This document shows, piece after piece, positions 24,822 through 33,297 of a stretch of 64,000 bases of DNA. The notes under the pieces were generated by a model. The model did no database searches. It was not told the origin of the DNA and worked only from the letters and a program-made list of their open reading frames with translations. Location: assembly GCA_050297855.1 (NCBI GenBank), contig JBNKTC010000010.1, positions 186,001 to 250,000 on the forward strand. Reading direction: 5' to 3'. Both the position numbers and the translations under genes were made by a program. Positions within the stretch are counted from its first letter, which is position 1. Each line of letters opens with the position of its first letter. Source of the DNA: SZUA-545 sp050297855. Its GTDB lineage: Bacteria; Campylobacterota; Campylobacteria; Campylobacterales; SZUA-545.

Positions 24822-26908
24822 GTGCTTTCCTTTCGGTAACGTGTCTGGATTTTTGAGTTCGATTTCTGCTGCTGGCGGATATTCTCCTGATTGGCTTTGC
24901 TGATCGCTTTTTCCATCATCGACTGGGAATCGAGGTCCGGGTGGTCGTTGACGACTTTGATATAGGTGCCGTCAGACTGCAGTTCCCTGGCCTGGACGTT
25001 GTCGTTCAGCTGCATCACCATCATCTCCAGGATGGAGTTGGCGATATCCTTGGAGAAGACCGGGGTGAGCAGTTCGATCCGTTTGACCAGGTTTCTGGGC
25101 ATCCAGTCCGCACTGGAGAAGAAGACCTGAGGTGCGGCGTGCTTGAAGAAGAACGAGCGGGTATGCTCGAGGTACTTCCCGACGATCGAGACGACCCGGA
25201 TATTCTCGCTGACCCCTTCCACTCCCGGTCTGAGGCAGCAGATACCCCGGATGATCAGGGATATCTTCACACCTGCCTGGGAGGCTTTGTAGAGGGCCGT
25301 GATGACATCATCATCCACAAGGGAGTTCATCTTGGCGACGATCTCGCCGTCGTTTCCTTTGGCCGTCTCGTCGGCGATCAGATCCAGGAGTTTGGGTTTC
25401 ATCTGCAGCGGCGACATGGAGAGGATATCCAGTTCCGATTTCTTGGAAAAACCGGTGATATGGTGGAAGAACTTCGTCAGGTCCGCCGCGATCTTGGCAT
25501 CGGCGGTAAAGAGGCTGAGGTCCGTATAGATCCGGGAAGTTGCGGGGTTGTAGTTCCCTGTCGAGAGGTGGGCGTACTGCTTGATCCCGTTCTGGGTCTG
25601 CTTGACCACCAGGGCCGCCTTGGCGTGGATCTTGAGGCCGACGATCCCGTAGATGACGTGGGCACCGGCGTCTTCGAGGGCCTTGGCCCATTTGAGGTTG
25701 TTCTGTTCGTCAAAGCGTGCTTTGAGTTCGACGACCGCCGTGACCTGTTTGCCCTCCTTGGCCGCTTCGATCAGCGCCTTGACGATGGGGGAGTTTTTGC
25801 CCACGCGGTAGAGTGTCATCTTGATCGCCAGGACATCGGGATCTTCGGTTGCCTCCTTGATGAAGCGGACGACGGGGTCGAAGCTTTCGTACGGAAGGAA
25901 GAGGGCGACGTCGTTGTTCTCGATGCTTTTCATCACGCTTTTGCTGCCGTGGAACGGGGGCAGTATCTTGGGCGTATAGGGGGCATTGAGCAGGTGCGCG
26001 TAGTTCTTGTTCCCCACGATCTGCCAGAGTGCTCCGTAGTTAAGCGGAGTGGTGTAGAAGTAGATGTCGTCGATGTCCACTTTGAGGTGGGTGATCAGGA
26101 AATTGATCAGCTCCGTATCGTCGGTCGTGCGGGTCTCCAGGCGGACCACCTCCCCTTTGCGGCGGGAGCGCAGACCCTCTTCCAGGACGTCCATAAAGTC
26201 ATCCGCCTCCTCCTCTTCGATGACGATGTCGGCATTGCGCGTCACGCGGAAACTGGCGCGGCTGATGGGGGTGAAGCCGGCGAACATATCTTTGGCGTGG
26301 GCATAGACGATGGATTCGACGTTGACAAAGGTGCCGCCCGTCTCAAAAAAACGCGGCAGCACCCGCGGGATCCGGATCAGACCGAAGCGGATCTGTCCCG
26401 TCTCCTCCTCTTTGAGTTTCAGTGCCATGGCAAAGCTGAGGTTGTTAAAGTGCGGGAACGGGTGGGTGGCGTTGACCGCGATGGGGATGATAACGGGATA
26501 GAGGGTGGAGTAGAAAAACTCGTCCGCCTCTTTCTGCTGCTCTTTATCCAGCTCTTCGTACGGTTTGAACGCGATCTGTTCTTTCTCCAGCTCTTTGAAA
26601 ATCCCGTTGTAGGTGGCTTCTACCTGTTCCAGTTCGTTATGCAGGTAGGTGCGGATCTCCACGAGCTGTTCGCGGGTCGTCAGCCCGTCGGGGTTGGTGG
26701 GGTTGAGACGCGCTTTGTACATCTCTTTCAGACCGGCGACCCGGATCATATAAAACTCGTCCAGGTTGGTGCCGTAGATGGCGATAAACTTAAGCCGTTC
26801 CAGGAGCGGATGCTTGGTATTCTGGGCCTCCTCCAGGACGCGGGTGTTGAATTTGAGCCACGAAAGTTCGCGATTGATAAAGTTCTCTGCTTTTTTTAAA
26901 GTGCTCAT
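24818..26908 (-). CDS. ppk: Polyphosphate kinase 1
   Basis: A 696-residue enzyme that polymerises the terminal phosphate of ATP into polyphosphate, and can run in reverse. Conserved blocks include NRELSWLKFNTRVLEEA near the start, NLDEFYMIRVAG, the phospholipase-D-like catalytic segments KIHAKAALVVK and AHLSTGNYNP (candidate phosphate-accepting histidines), and a second PLD-like region near the end. The ATG at 26908 starts the protein as in homologues; an in-frame TTG at 26926 is possible, but neither has a strong ribosome-binding site. Coupled by 4 bases to the gamma-CA-like gene. With the Pst and Pit systems farther along it points to phosphate storage. Confidence 0.92.
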   Translation of the reverse strand: MSTLKKAENFINRELSWLKFNTRVLEEAQNTKHPLLERLKFIAIYGTNLDEFYMIRVAGLKEMYKARLNPTNPDGLTTREQLVEIRTYLHNELEQVEATYNGIFKELEKEQIAFKPYEELDKEQQKEADEFFYSTLYPVIIPIAVNATHPFPHFNNLSFAMALKLKEEETGQIRFGLIRIPRVLPRFFETGGTFVNVESIVYAHAKDMFAGFTPISRASFRVTRNADIVIEEEEADDFMDVLEEGLRSRRKGEVVRLETRTTDDTELINFLITHLKVDIDDIYFYTTPLNYGALWQIVGNKNYAHLLNAPYTPKILPPFHGSKSVMKSIENNDVALFLPYESFDPVVRFIKEATEDPDVLAIKMTLYRVGKNSPIVKALIEAAKEGKQVTAVVELKARFDEQNNLKWAKALEDAGAHVIYGIVGLKIHAKAALVVKQTQNGIKQYAHLSTGNYNPATSRIYTDLSLFTADAKIAADLTKFFHHITGFSKKSELDILSMSPLQMKPKLLDLIADETAKGNDGEIVAKMNSLVDDDVITALYKASQAGVKISLIIRGICCLRPGVEGVSENIRVVSIVGKYLEHTRSFFFKHAAPQVFFSSADWMPRNLVKRIELLTPVFSKDIANSILEMMVMQLNDNVQARELQSDGTYIKVVNDHPDLDSQSMMEKAISKANQENIRQQQKSNSKIQTRYRKEST

Positions 26909-26979
26909 GATGTCATTCTTTTTCAATTTTTTTTTGATATATTACCATAAGTAGCCGTTTCCAAAATTAAGGTCAAAAT

Positions 26980-27591
26980 ATGATTAAGTTAGAATTTACA
27001 GGTGATAAACCGTTTATTTCGGCAAAGGGTGTACGGTTTGTCAAGGGCAAACCGGATAAATACATCTATATCCCCAGTGCGGTCAAGCTCTACCAACTGG
27101 TCAAAGATCCCGGCAACTGGCACGGGAACCATCTGGAGTTTGATTACCCCAAGCAGATGCTGCACGATGCCCAGATGCTGGAGATCATCACCAAAAACGA
27201 TGCCAGGCTGATCGAAGACGTGGAACGGAGGCTGGAAGCGTACGACCGCCGGACGGATGAACTGATCGAACAGATCCGGGTCTCCCCGCAGTTTGACGAA
27301 CGGGAACGGGATGCATATATCAACAACATCAAAGTGATGCAGCCGTACAAGCGCCAGCGGGCCTGCAATAAGATCCTCTATCACCTCCTGGTCCAAAGCA
27401 TCATCGGCGAGATCATGAAAAAAGAGATCAACGTGATCGAGACCCCTCCGACCAAGGCGTTTTACCACCTGATCGACTCCATCAAAGGGGAGCTGGTCGG
27501 TAGACGACTCTCCTCCTGTGTGACCGTGACCCTCGAAGACAAGGGCGAGATCGGCGTACTCCGACTCGACACCAACGTCTGTCCAATCTGA
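26980..27591 (+). CDS. Conserved-type cytosolic protein of unknown function (203 aa)
   Basis: A soluble protein of 203 residues with a strand-rich N-terminal part (IKLEFTGDKPFISAKGVRFVKGKP) followed by helices, including a charged stretch (DARLIEDVERRLEAYDRR). There is one cysteine in the last residues. I do not recognise the family. It is divergent from ppk, and its stop codon is only a few bases from the -10 element of the structured intergenic region that follows. Codon use matches its neighbours. No function is proposed. Confidence 0.65.
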   Translation: MIKLEFTGDKPFISAKGVRFVKGKPDKYIYIPSAVKLYQLVKDPGNWHGNHLEFDYPKQMLHDAQMLEIITKNDARLIEDVERRLEAYDRRTDELIEQIRVSPQFDERERDAYINNIKVMQPYKRQRACNKILYHLLVQSIIGEIMKKEINVIETPPTKAFYHLIDSIKGELVGRRLSSCVTVTLEDKGEIGVLRLDTNVCPI

Positions 27592-27598
27592 TTTTTTG

Positions 27599-27604
27599 TA
27601 TAAT
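27599..27604 (+). promoter_or_regulatory. Consensus -10 element before the structured intergenic region
   Basis: TATAAT eight bases after the preceding stop codon. No clear -35 at 17 bp. A transcript starting near 27611 would carry the hairpins described at 27611-27790. Confidence 0.55.
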
Positions 27605-27610
27605 ATCACC

Positions 27611-27790
27611 ATAAGTCGCCGAAGGAGAAATTTCCTTTGGTGAATGTCAAAGGTGAAAACTCTATATTCAGTGGATTTTTCCCTTTGATTACCTGCCGCT
27701 GTGTCCTCGTACCTGCGGAATTGCATGGCACTAAAGCTGGCCTCATGCGAGGCAGAATTCTTGCATGAAAAGCTAAAACGTTTAATTGTG
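27611..27790 (+). ncRNA. Candidate structured RNA or long leader of unknown class
   Basis: About 180 bases without a reading frame but with successive stems: CCGAAGGA/TCCTTTGG (27619-27626 with 27633-27640), TCAAAGG/CCTTTGA (27647-27653 with 27682-27688), CCGC/GCGG (27696-27699 with 27715-27718) and GCCTC/GAGGC around loop ATGC (27740-27753). The loop CATGC can also pair with GCATG at 27723-27727, a possible pseudoknot. A consensus -10 precedes it and the PDC-sensor gene follows directly. I find no SRP, 6S, tmRNA or RNase P signatures. It may be a small RNA or a riboswitch-like leader. Confidence 0.4.
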
Positions 27791-27800
27791 AAGAGACCTG

Positions 27801-28721
27801 ATGCAGATTAATGAAATAGCCCTGTTTAACGAATCGCGGGTGCAGATCCGTGCCTACCTGACCTACCTTCTCCAGCGCAATGTCCCCTGTACGCTGCCGA
27901 GCATCTCCCTGGAGACGATCATGGCGGGGGTCAAGAGTATCCGCAAAGAGGCGGATTTTATCGAGGCGATCTATATCCTGGATGCCAAGGGGGTCCAGGT
28001 GAGCGATACGATCTCTCCCTTCAAAGCACTGCGCAAGCACGACAAAGGGGCCAATCGCAGCCACCGTGCCTACTACTACCGGGCCGTTCGGCAGAAGCGT
28101 TCGGTATTGACCGATCCCTATCCTTCTTTGCTGACGAACAAACTGACCGTCAGCGCCTCCATGCCGATCTATAACGAACACAAACAGCTGCAGTACGTGG
28201 TCGTGGTCGACGTGGCGCTGAAGGATATTATCAAGATCGTCTATCCCAGTCCCATGGGCCGGGCGTTTATCAACTTCAATAAACTTGCCTACGCATCGAT
28301 CTCCCTGGTTCTTCTGGGGGTCGCTTTTCTGCTGTTGGTCAAAGGGGTGATCAGCCTGCTCTCCTACGGGGATACGCCGGTGGACATCGATCTGAAACAT
28401 ATCTTCGAGTCGACGATCCTCCTGACTTTGGCATTGGCGATATTCGACCTGGTCAAGACGATCTTCGAAGAGGAGGTCCTGGGCCGCCACCGTGCCGTGA
28501 CCAACCTGCAGAACAAGACGATGGCCAAGTTTATCGGTTCGATCATCATCGCCCTGGCGATCGAAGCGCTGATGCTGGTCTTCAAGTCCGCCCTGACCGA
28601 TCCGACCCAGCTTATTTTCGCCATGTATATCGTGGCGGGGGTCGCGATGCTGATCATCGCCCTGGCCTTTTATATCAAGCATACGTCCGATAAGAAGATG
28701 TTCAACGGGGAGGAGAAGTAG
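27801..28721 (+). CDS. PDC/Cache-type sensor membrane protein without an obvious output domain
   Basis: A 306-residue protein. Residues 1-150 resemble a PDC (Cache) sensor: a long helix, then strands with IEAIYILDAKGVQVSDT, a RAYYYRAVRQKRSVLTDPYPS segment and VSASMPIYNEHKQLQYVVVVDVAL. Unusually there is no membrane segment before this domain. About four hydrophobic segments follow (near 170-195, 210-235, 245-265 and 275-300). No kinase, methyl-accepting, GGDEF or EAL domain is present, so it would need a partner to signal. It begins after the structured region and ends next to hisH (stop and start adjacent), so it shares the his message. Confidence 0.7.
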   Translation: MQINEIALFNESRVQIRAYLTYLLQRNVPCTLPSISLETIMAGVKSIRKEADFIEAIYILDAKGVQVSDTISPFKALRKHDKGANRSHRAYYYRAVRQKRSVLTDPYPSLLTNKLTVSASMPIYNEHKQLQYVVVVDVALKDIIKIVYPSPMGRAFINFNKLAYASISLVLLGVAFLLLVKGVISLLSYGDTPVDIDLKHIFESTILLTLALAIFDLVKTIFEEEVLGRHRAVTNLQNKTMAKFIGSIIIALAIEALMLVFKSALTDPTQLIFAMYIVAGVAMLIIALAFYIKHTSDKKMFNGEEK

Positions 28722-29345
28722 ATGGCACAAAGAGTGGTCGGGATCGTCGACTATAAGATGGGGAATATCGCCAGTCTGCGCAACTCCCTGGATAAGATCG
28801 GGGCGACACCCAAAGTGATCACCGGTGCCGATGAGGTCGCTGCCTGCGACAAACTGATCCTCCCGGGTGTGGGGGCGTTTAACGATGCGGCCGAACACCT
28901 GGCCGAAGCCGGGTTGGACGAGGCCCTTAAAGCGTATGTCACAAGCGGCAAGGATCTCTTCGGTGTCTGTCTCGGGATGCAACTGCTGTTTGAAAAAAGC
29001 GAAGAGTCCCGCGGGGCGGCCGGACTCTCCCTCATACCCGGCGAGGTGGTGCACTTCAGCAACAGCGACAAGAGCGAACACCTCAAGATCCCCCACATGG
29101 GGTGGAACCGTATGGAGGTGGTCCGGGAAGACCCCATCTTTGCAGGACTTGCAAAGCAGTTTTACCTCTATTTCGTCCACTCCTATCATGTCACATGCGC
29201 CGAGCCGTATGTCCTGGGGGAAACGGAGTACGGGGAGCGTTTTGTGAGTGCCGTCCGGCATGAGAATGTCTACGGCCTGCAGCCACACCCTGAAAAGAGC
29301 CACGATACCGGGCTGAAGATACTAAAAAATTTTGTGGAGTTATGA
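28722..29345 (+). CDS. hisH: Imidazole glycerol phosphate synthase, glutaminase subunit
   Basis: A 207-residue class I glutamine amidotransferase that supplies ammonia to HisF for histidine and purine by-product synthesis. The nucleophile motif is GVCLGMQLLFE and the His-Glu pair lies in QPHPEKS; VDYKMGNIASLRNSL at the start is typical of HisH. GGGGAGGAG precedes the ATG, inside the end of the PDC-sensor gene. It overlaps hisA by four bases (ATGA). The HisF partner is not in the window. Confidence 0.95.
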   Translation: MAQRVVGIVDYKMGNIASLRNSLDKIGATPKVITGADEVAACDKLILPGVGAFNDAAEHLAEAGLDEALKAYVTSGKDLFGVCLGMQLLFEKSEESRGAAGLSLIPGEVVHFSNSDKSEHLKIPHMGWNRMEVVREDPIFAGLAKQFYLYFVHSYHVTCAEPYVLGETEYGERFVSAVRHENVYGLQPHPEKSHDTGLKILKNFVEL

Positions 29346-30052
29346 TGACGATTTTTCCGGCAATTGACCTAAAAGACGGCCAGGCGGTGCGCCTGACAAA
29401 AGGGCTGATGGATAGTGCCAAGATATACAGCAACGAGCCGTACGAGCTCGCCAAGTTTTTCGAAGAGGCGGGGAGCGAGTGGCTCCACGTTGTCGACCTT
29501 AACGGCGCCTTTGCGGGTGAGCCGAAGAACCTCGAGCAGATCAAAAAGATCCGTGAATCGACCAACCTCAAGATGCAGCTGGGCGGCGGAATCCGGGACG
29601 AGGCGACGATCAAACGTTACCTGGACCTGGGCATCAACCGCCTGATCCTGGGCTCCATCGCGGTCAAAGACCCCCAGTTTGTCAAGGATATGGCCAAGAA
29701 GTACCCCATCGCCGTCGGGATCGACGCGATCGACGGCTATGTGGCTGTCGAGGGGTGGGCGGAGACGAGCGAGATGAAAGCGACCGATCTGGCAAAAGAG
29801 TTTGCCGATGCGGGTGTGGAGGCGATCATCTGTACGGATGTGGGCCGGGACGGTACACTTTCGGGCGTAAATGTCGATTTTACCCTTGACATTGCACGAG
29901 CCAGCGGGGTGGACACGATCGCCAGCGGCGGCGTTAGCAGCCTGGAGGATATCCTGACCCTCAAGGATAAAGGTGAAGTGTACGGGGTTATCATTGGAAA
30001 AGCTTATTACGAAGGTAAGTTGGATATTAAAGAAGCTTTTAAACACACATAA
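29342..30052 (+). CDS. hisA: Phosphoribosylformimino-5-aminoimidazole carboxamide ribotide isomerase
   Basis: A 236-residue TIM-barrel isomerase of histidine biosynthesis. The two catalytic aspartates lie in FPAIDLKDGQAVRL and CTDVGRDGTLSGVN; the phosphate-binding segments LQLGGGIRDE-like (MQLGGGIRDEA) and IASGGVSSLED are intact. Overlaps the hisH stop by four bases, with a second ATG directly after the first. It ends the his pair; cheY follows after 53 bases. Confidence 0.95.
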   Translation: MMTIFPAIDLKDGQAVRLTKGLMDSAKIYSNEPYELAKFFEEAGSEWLHVVDLNGAFAGEPKNLEQIKKIRESTNLKMQLGGGIRDEATIKRYLDLGINRLILGSIAVKDPQFVKDMAKKYPIAVGIDAIDGYVAVEGWAETSEMKATDLAKEFADAGVEAIICTDVGRDGTLSGVNVDFTLDIARASGVDTIASGGVSSLEDILTLKDKGEVYGVIIGKAYYEGKLDIKEAFKHT

Positions 30053-30105
30053 ACGATAATTCCTGTAACATTAGAGAAATAATAGATGATTGCAAGGAGA
30101 CGGCT

Positions 30106-30480
30106 TTGAAAATACTCGTAGTTGATGACAGTTCTACTATGAGACGTATTATTAAAAATACTCTTAATAGGCTTGGCTATAAGGACCTCTACGAAGGCGA
30201 ACACGGTGTAGAGGCGTGGGAAGTTCTGCAGAAGACTCCCGATATCGACGTACTGATTACGGACTGGAATATGCCCGAGATGAACGGGCTGGAACTGGTC
30301 AAAAAAGTTCGAGCCGAAGAGAAATACAGAGACATGCCGATCATTATGGTCACGACAGAGGGTGGAAAAACGGAGGTTATCACTGCGCTTAAGGCCGGCG
30401 TAAATAACTACATCGTCAAACCTTTCACCCCCCAGGTACTCAAAGAGAAACTCGGTGCGGTTCTTGGGGAAGAGTCCTAA
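30106..30480 (+). CDS. cheY: Chemotaxis response regulator CheY
   Basis: A 124-residue single receiver domain. The acidic pocket is VVDDSSTMRR, the phosphorylated aspartate lies in LITDWNMPEMNG, the threonine in MVTTEGG, and the lysine in VKPFTPQ. Phosphorylated CheY binds the flagellar switch and changes rotation. The start is TTG at 30106, with AAGGAG six bases before it. It heads the order cheY-prmA-ftsH-psd-like-pssA known from Campylobacter. Confidence 0.93.
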   Translation: MKILVVDDSSTMRRIIKNTLNRLGYKDLYEGEHGVEAWEVLQKTPDIDVLITDWNMPEMNGLELVKKVRAEEKYRDMPIIMVTTEGGKTEVITALKAGVNNYIVKPFTPQVLKEKLGAVLGEES

Positions 30481-30487
30481 CTCCTGA

Positions 30488-31318
30488 ATGGATCAACACT
30501 ATTACGAGTTGGTCGTAACGACCGATAAACATATCGAGCTTTTAGAAAGCTTTCTCCTTGATCTTTCCGGTGAAGCGGTAGAACGCCGGGGAGACTCTAT
30601 CATCCTACGAACTCAGACAGATCCCACCTCATACGAATCCGCGATCACAAATCAGGTCGAACTGCTGCAGACTATTTTTGAAGAACCGGTCCGCGTCAGT
30701 GTGACGATCGAGAAAAAAGCGAATGAGGACTGGGTCCAGAAATACAGGGAGGGATTTACTCCTTTTGCCCTGGGTTCCTTTTATATCCGGGCAACGTGGC
30801 ATGATGCGGATCCTTCCCGGGAGAATATCGTCATCGATCCCGAACTCAGCTTCGGCACCGGGCACCATCCCACGACCCGCGTCTGTCTCCAGGCGATTGA
30901 AAAATATGTAAAAAAAGGTGACCGTTTCCTCGATGTGGGGTGCGGCAGCGGGATATTGAGTATCGCCGCGGCCAAACTGGGGGCCGGTGTCTCCCTGTGT
31001 GATATCGAGACACCGTCCATTGAGAACGCCACAACGAATCTCGAGGCTAACGGTGTGATCCCCGATGCGATCTGGGAGGGGTCGGTCCAGGACGCGGACG
31101 GCCTGTATGACGTGATCGTCGCCAACATCGTCAGCGACATCCTGATTTTCCTGAAAAGGGACATAGAAAAGCACCTAAAACAAGGTGCCTATGTTATACT
31201 TTCCGGCATACTTGAGAAGTATGAAAACAGAGTAAAAAAGAGCTATTCGTCCCTGAGACTGGCCGATCGGATCCAGGAGGGTGAATGGATCAGTCTAATA
31301 TATAAAAAAGAGGAATAA
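30488..31318 (+). CDS. prmA: Ribosomal protein L11 methyltransferase
   Basis: A 276-residue SAM-dependent methyltransferase that trimethylates lysines and the N-terminus of ribosomal protein L11. An N-terminal recognition domain (1-110) is followed by the Rossmann methyltransferase domain with motif I FLDVGCGSGILSIAA and post-motif YDVIVANIVSDIL (the N-P-P-Y-like motif). DPELSFGTGHHPTTR is a PrmA signature. Lies 7 bp after cheY, and its stop codon overlaps the ftsH start (TAATG). Confidence 0.92.
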   Translation: MDQHYYELVVTTDKHIELLESFLLDLSGEAVERRGDSIILRTQTDPTSYESAITNQVELLQTIFEEPVRVSVTIEKKANEDWVQKYREGFTPFALGSFYIRATWHDADPSRENIVIDPELSFGTGHHPTTRVCLQAIEKYVKKGDRFLDVGCGSGILSIAAAKLGAGVSLCDIETPSIENATTNLEANGVIPDAIWEGSVQDADGLYDVIVANIVSDILIFLKRDIEKHLKQGAYVILSGILEKYENRVKKSYSSLRLADRIQEGEWISLIYKKEE

Positions 31319-33297
31319 TGAAAAAACAGGACAACAGAGATCAAAAGCCGGGAGGCGGTAATTTTTTTAACCAGAATCCCATTCTGATTTTTGCCATCTT
31401 TTCTATCATCGCCATCCTGATTTTTAAAAACTTTGCAGAAGATTCTACTATGGCCGGCGGGATGGAAAACGGTCAAAACGTACGAAAAGTGACCAAAAAC
31501 CTGAGCTACTACGACTTTAAAGAGCTGGTCAAGCAGGGCCAGATCAACTTTGTCGCTATCGGCAAGACGCAGATCAAAGCAACATCGGATCAGGGAAATG
31601 TCCGAACGGTCTACCTGGTCAAACGGATCGAACCGGATGAGACCCTGCTGCCGCTCCTGGAAGAGAAGAAGGTGCGGTATGCCGGATACAGCGAAGAGAA
31701 CTGGCTTTCGGACCTTCTTTTCGGCTGGGTGCTGCCGATCTTTATCTTCTTCGGTATCTGGATGCTGCTGACATCCCGGATGCAGAAGAACATGGGCGGC
31801 GGCGTACTGGGCATCGGAAGCAGCAAAAAGCTGGTCAACTCCGAAAAACCGGATGTCAAGTTTGACGACGTGGCCGGAAACGATGAAGCGAAGGAGGAGG
31901 TGAAAGAGATTATCGATTTCCTCCGTTTCCCCGACCGCTATATCGAACTGGGTGCGAAGATCCCCAAGGGTATCCTGCTGGTGGGCCCTCCCGGGACCGG
32001 TAAGACCCTGCTGGCCAAAGCTGTAGCCGGTGAGGCGGAGGTACCGTTTTTCAGCGTATCGGCTTCCAGCTTTATCGAGATGTTTGTCGGGGTCGGTGCG
32101 GCCCGTGTACGTGACCTTTTCGAACAGGCGAAAAAAGAGGCACCGGCGATCATCTTTATCGATGAGCTGGATGCACTGGGTAAAAGCCGATCCGCCGGAG
32201 GTATGGGCGGTAACGACGAACGCGAACAGACCCTTAACCAGCTCCTTGCCGAGATGGACGGGTTCGGTACGGAAGCACCGGTGATCATCCTGGCGGCGAC
32301 CAACCGACCCGAGATCCTGGATGCGGCACTGCTGCGCCCCGGTCGTTTCGACCGGCAGGTCCTGGTGGACAAGCCCGATTACAAAGGGCGTCTGGAGATC
32401 CTCAACGTCCATATCAAAAACATCAAGACGGCCGAGGATATCGATATCGAAGACCTGGCCAAGATCACGGCGGGCCTTGCCGGGGCAGACCTGGCAAATA
32501 TCATCAATGAAGCCTCCCTGCTTGCCGGGCGTAAGAACAAGCGCCAGGTGGAGCAGGTGGATCTCAAAGAGGCGGTGGAACGCTCCATTGCGGGACTGGA
32601 GAAGAAGTCACGGACCATCTCGCCCAAAGAGAAGAAGATCGTGGCCTACCACGAAAGCGGGCACGCCCTGATCGCCGAGATCACGAAGGGTGCCAAGAAG
32701 GTGAACAAGGTCTCCATCGTACCGCGTGGTCTGGCCGCTCTCGGGTATACGCTTAATACCCCCGAAGAGAACAAATACCTGATGCAGAAGCATGAGCTTC
32801 TAGCCGAAGTGGACGTCCTGCTGGGCGGCCGTGCGGCGGAAGAGGTCTTTATCGGAGAGATCTCTACAGGTGCCGGTAATGACCTCGAGCGGGCGACTGA
32901 CATTATCCGCTCCATGATCAACTTCTACGGGATGAGTGATGTGGCGGGACTGATGGTCCTGGAGAAGCAGCGCAGCAGCTTCCTCGGACCGCAGTTCGGC
33001 GGTTCGAAGGATTACAGCGAGCAGATGGCCCAGAAGAGCGACGACTACATCAAGGCGCTGCTGGATGAACACTACGCAGCGGTCAAAGGCTCCCTGGATA
33101 CCTACAAAGAGGCGATCGAGACAATGACGGCGGAACTGCTTAAAGTGGAAGTGATCTCCGGTGATCGTGTCCGCGAGATCATCAAAGAGTATGAGGAGAA
33201 AGCCGGTATAAAACGAGAGCGTGACGAAGAGGAGATGGAAGTCGAAGCGGCGAAAAAATCCGAAGAGAGCGATACGCCGGAGAACGGGGAAGCGTAA
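31318..33297 (+). CDS. ftsH: ATP-dependent zinc metalloprotease FtsH
   Basis: A 659-residue membrane protease that degrades membrane and regulatory proteins. Two membrane segments (about 22-40 and 133-155) flank a periplasmic loop. The AAA domain has Walker A GPPGTGKTLLAK (about 223), Walker B IIFIDELDALG, and the pore motif. The zinc site HESGH lies near 445 and the third ligand D in the later helix (EISTGAGNDLERAT). The C-terminal tail is acidic. Length is typical. Its start overlaps the prmA stop and its stop overlaps the psd-like start, so the genes are coupled. Confidence 0.95.
   Translation: MKKQDNRDQKPGGGNFFNQNPILIFAIFSIIAILIFKNFAEDSTMAGGMENGQNVRKVTKNLSYYDFKELVKQGQINFVAIGKTQIKATSDQGNVRTVYLVKRIEPDETLLPLLEEKKVRYAGYSEENWLSDLLFGWVLPIFIFFGIWMLLTSRMQKNMGGGVLGIGSSKKLVNSEKPDVKFDDVAGNDEAKEEVKEIIDFLRFPDRYIELGAKIPKGILLVGPPGTGKTLLAKAVAGEAEVPFFSVSASSFIEMFVGVGAARVRDLFEQAKKEAPAIIFIDELDALGKSRSAGGMGGNDEREQTLNQLLAEMDGFGTEAPVIILAATNRPEILDAALLRPGRFDRQVLVDKPDYKGRLEILNVHIKNIKTAEDIDIEDLAKITAGLAGADLANIINEASLLAGRKNKRQVEQVDLKEAVERSIAGLEKKSRTISPKEKKIVAYHESGHALIAEITKGAKKVNKVSIVPRGLAALGYTLNTPEENKYLMQKHELLAEVDVLLGGRAAEEVFIGEISTGAGNDLERATDIIRSMINFYGMSDVAGLMVLEKQRSSFLGPQFGGSKDYSEQMAQKSDDYIKALLDEHYAAVKGSLDTYKEAIETMTAELLKVEVISGDRVREIIKEYEEKAGIKRERDEEEMEVEAAKKSEESDTPENGEA

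Noticed and set aside
24941..26899. A 652-codon open frame on the plus strand opposite ppk
   Set aside because: It mirrors ppk codon structure; long antisense frames are common in this moderately GC-rich sequence.
27614..27670. Resemblance to a glycine riboswitch (GCCGAAGGAG, later AACTCT)
   Set aside because: The 5' GGAGAG strand and the tandem aptamer layout are absent, and the segment folds into a simple local hairpin; no glycine gene follows.
27606..29303. A 565-codon open frame on the minus strand across the PDC-sensor gene and hisH
   Set aside because: Antisense shadow of two genes with clear plus-strand coding; its start region overlaps the structured intergenic element.
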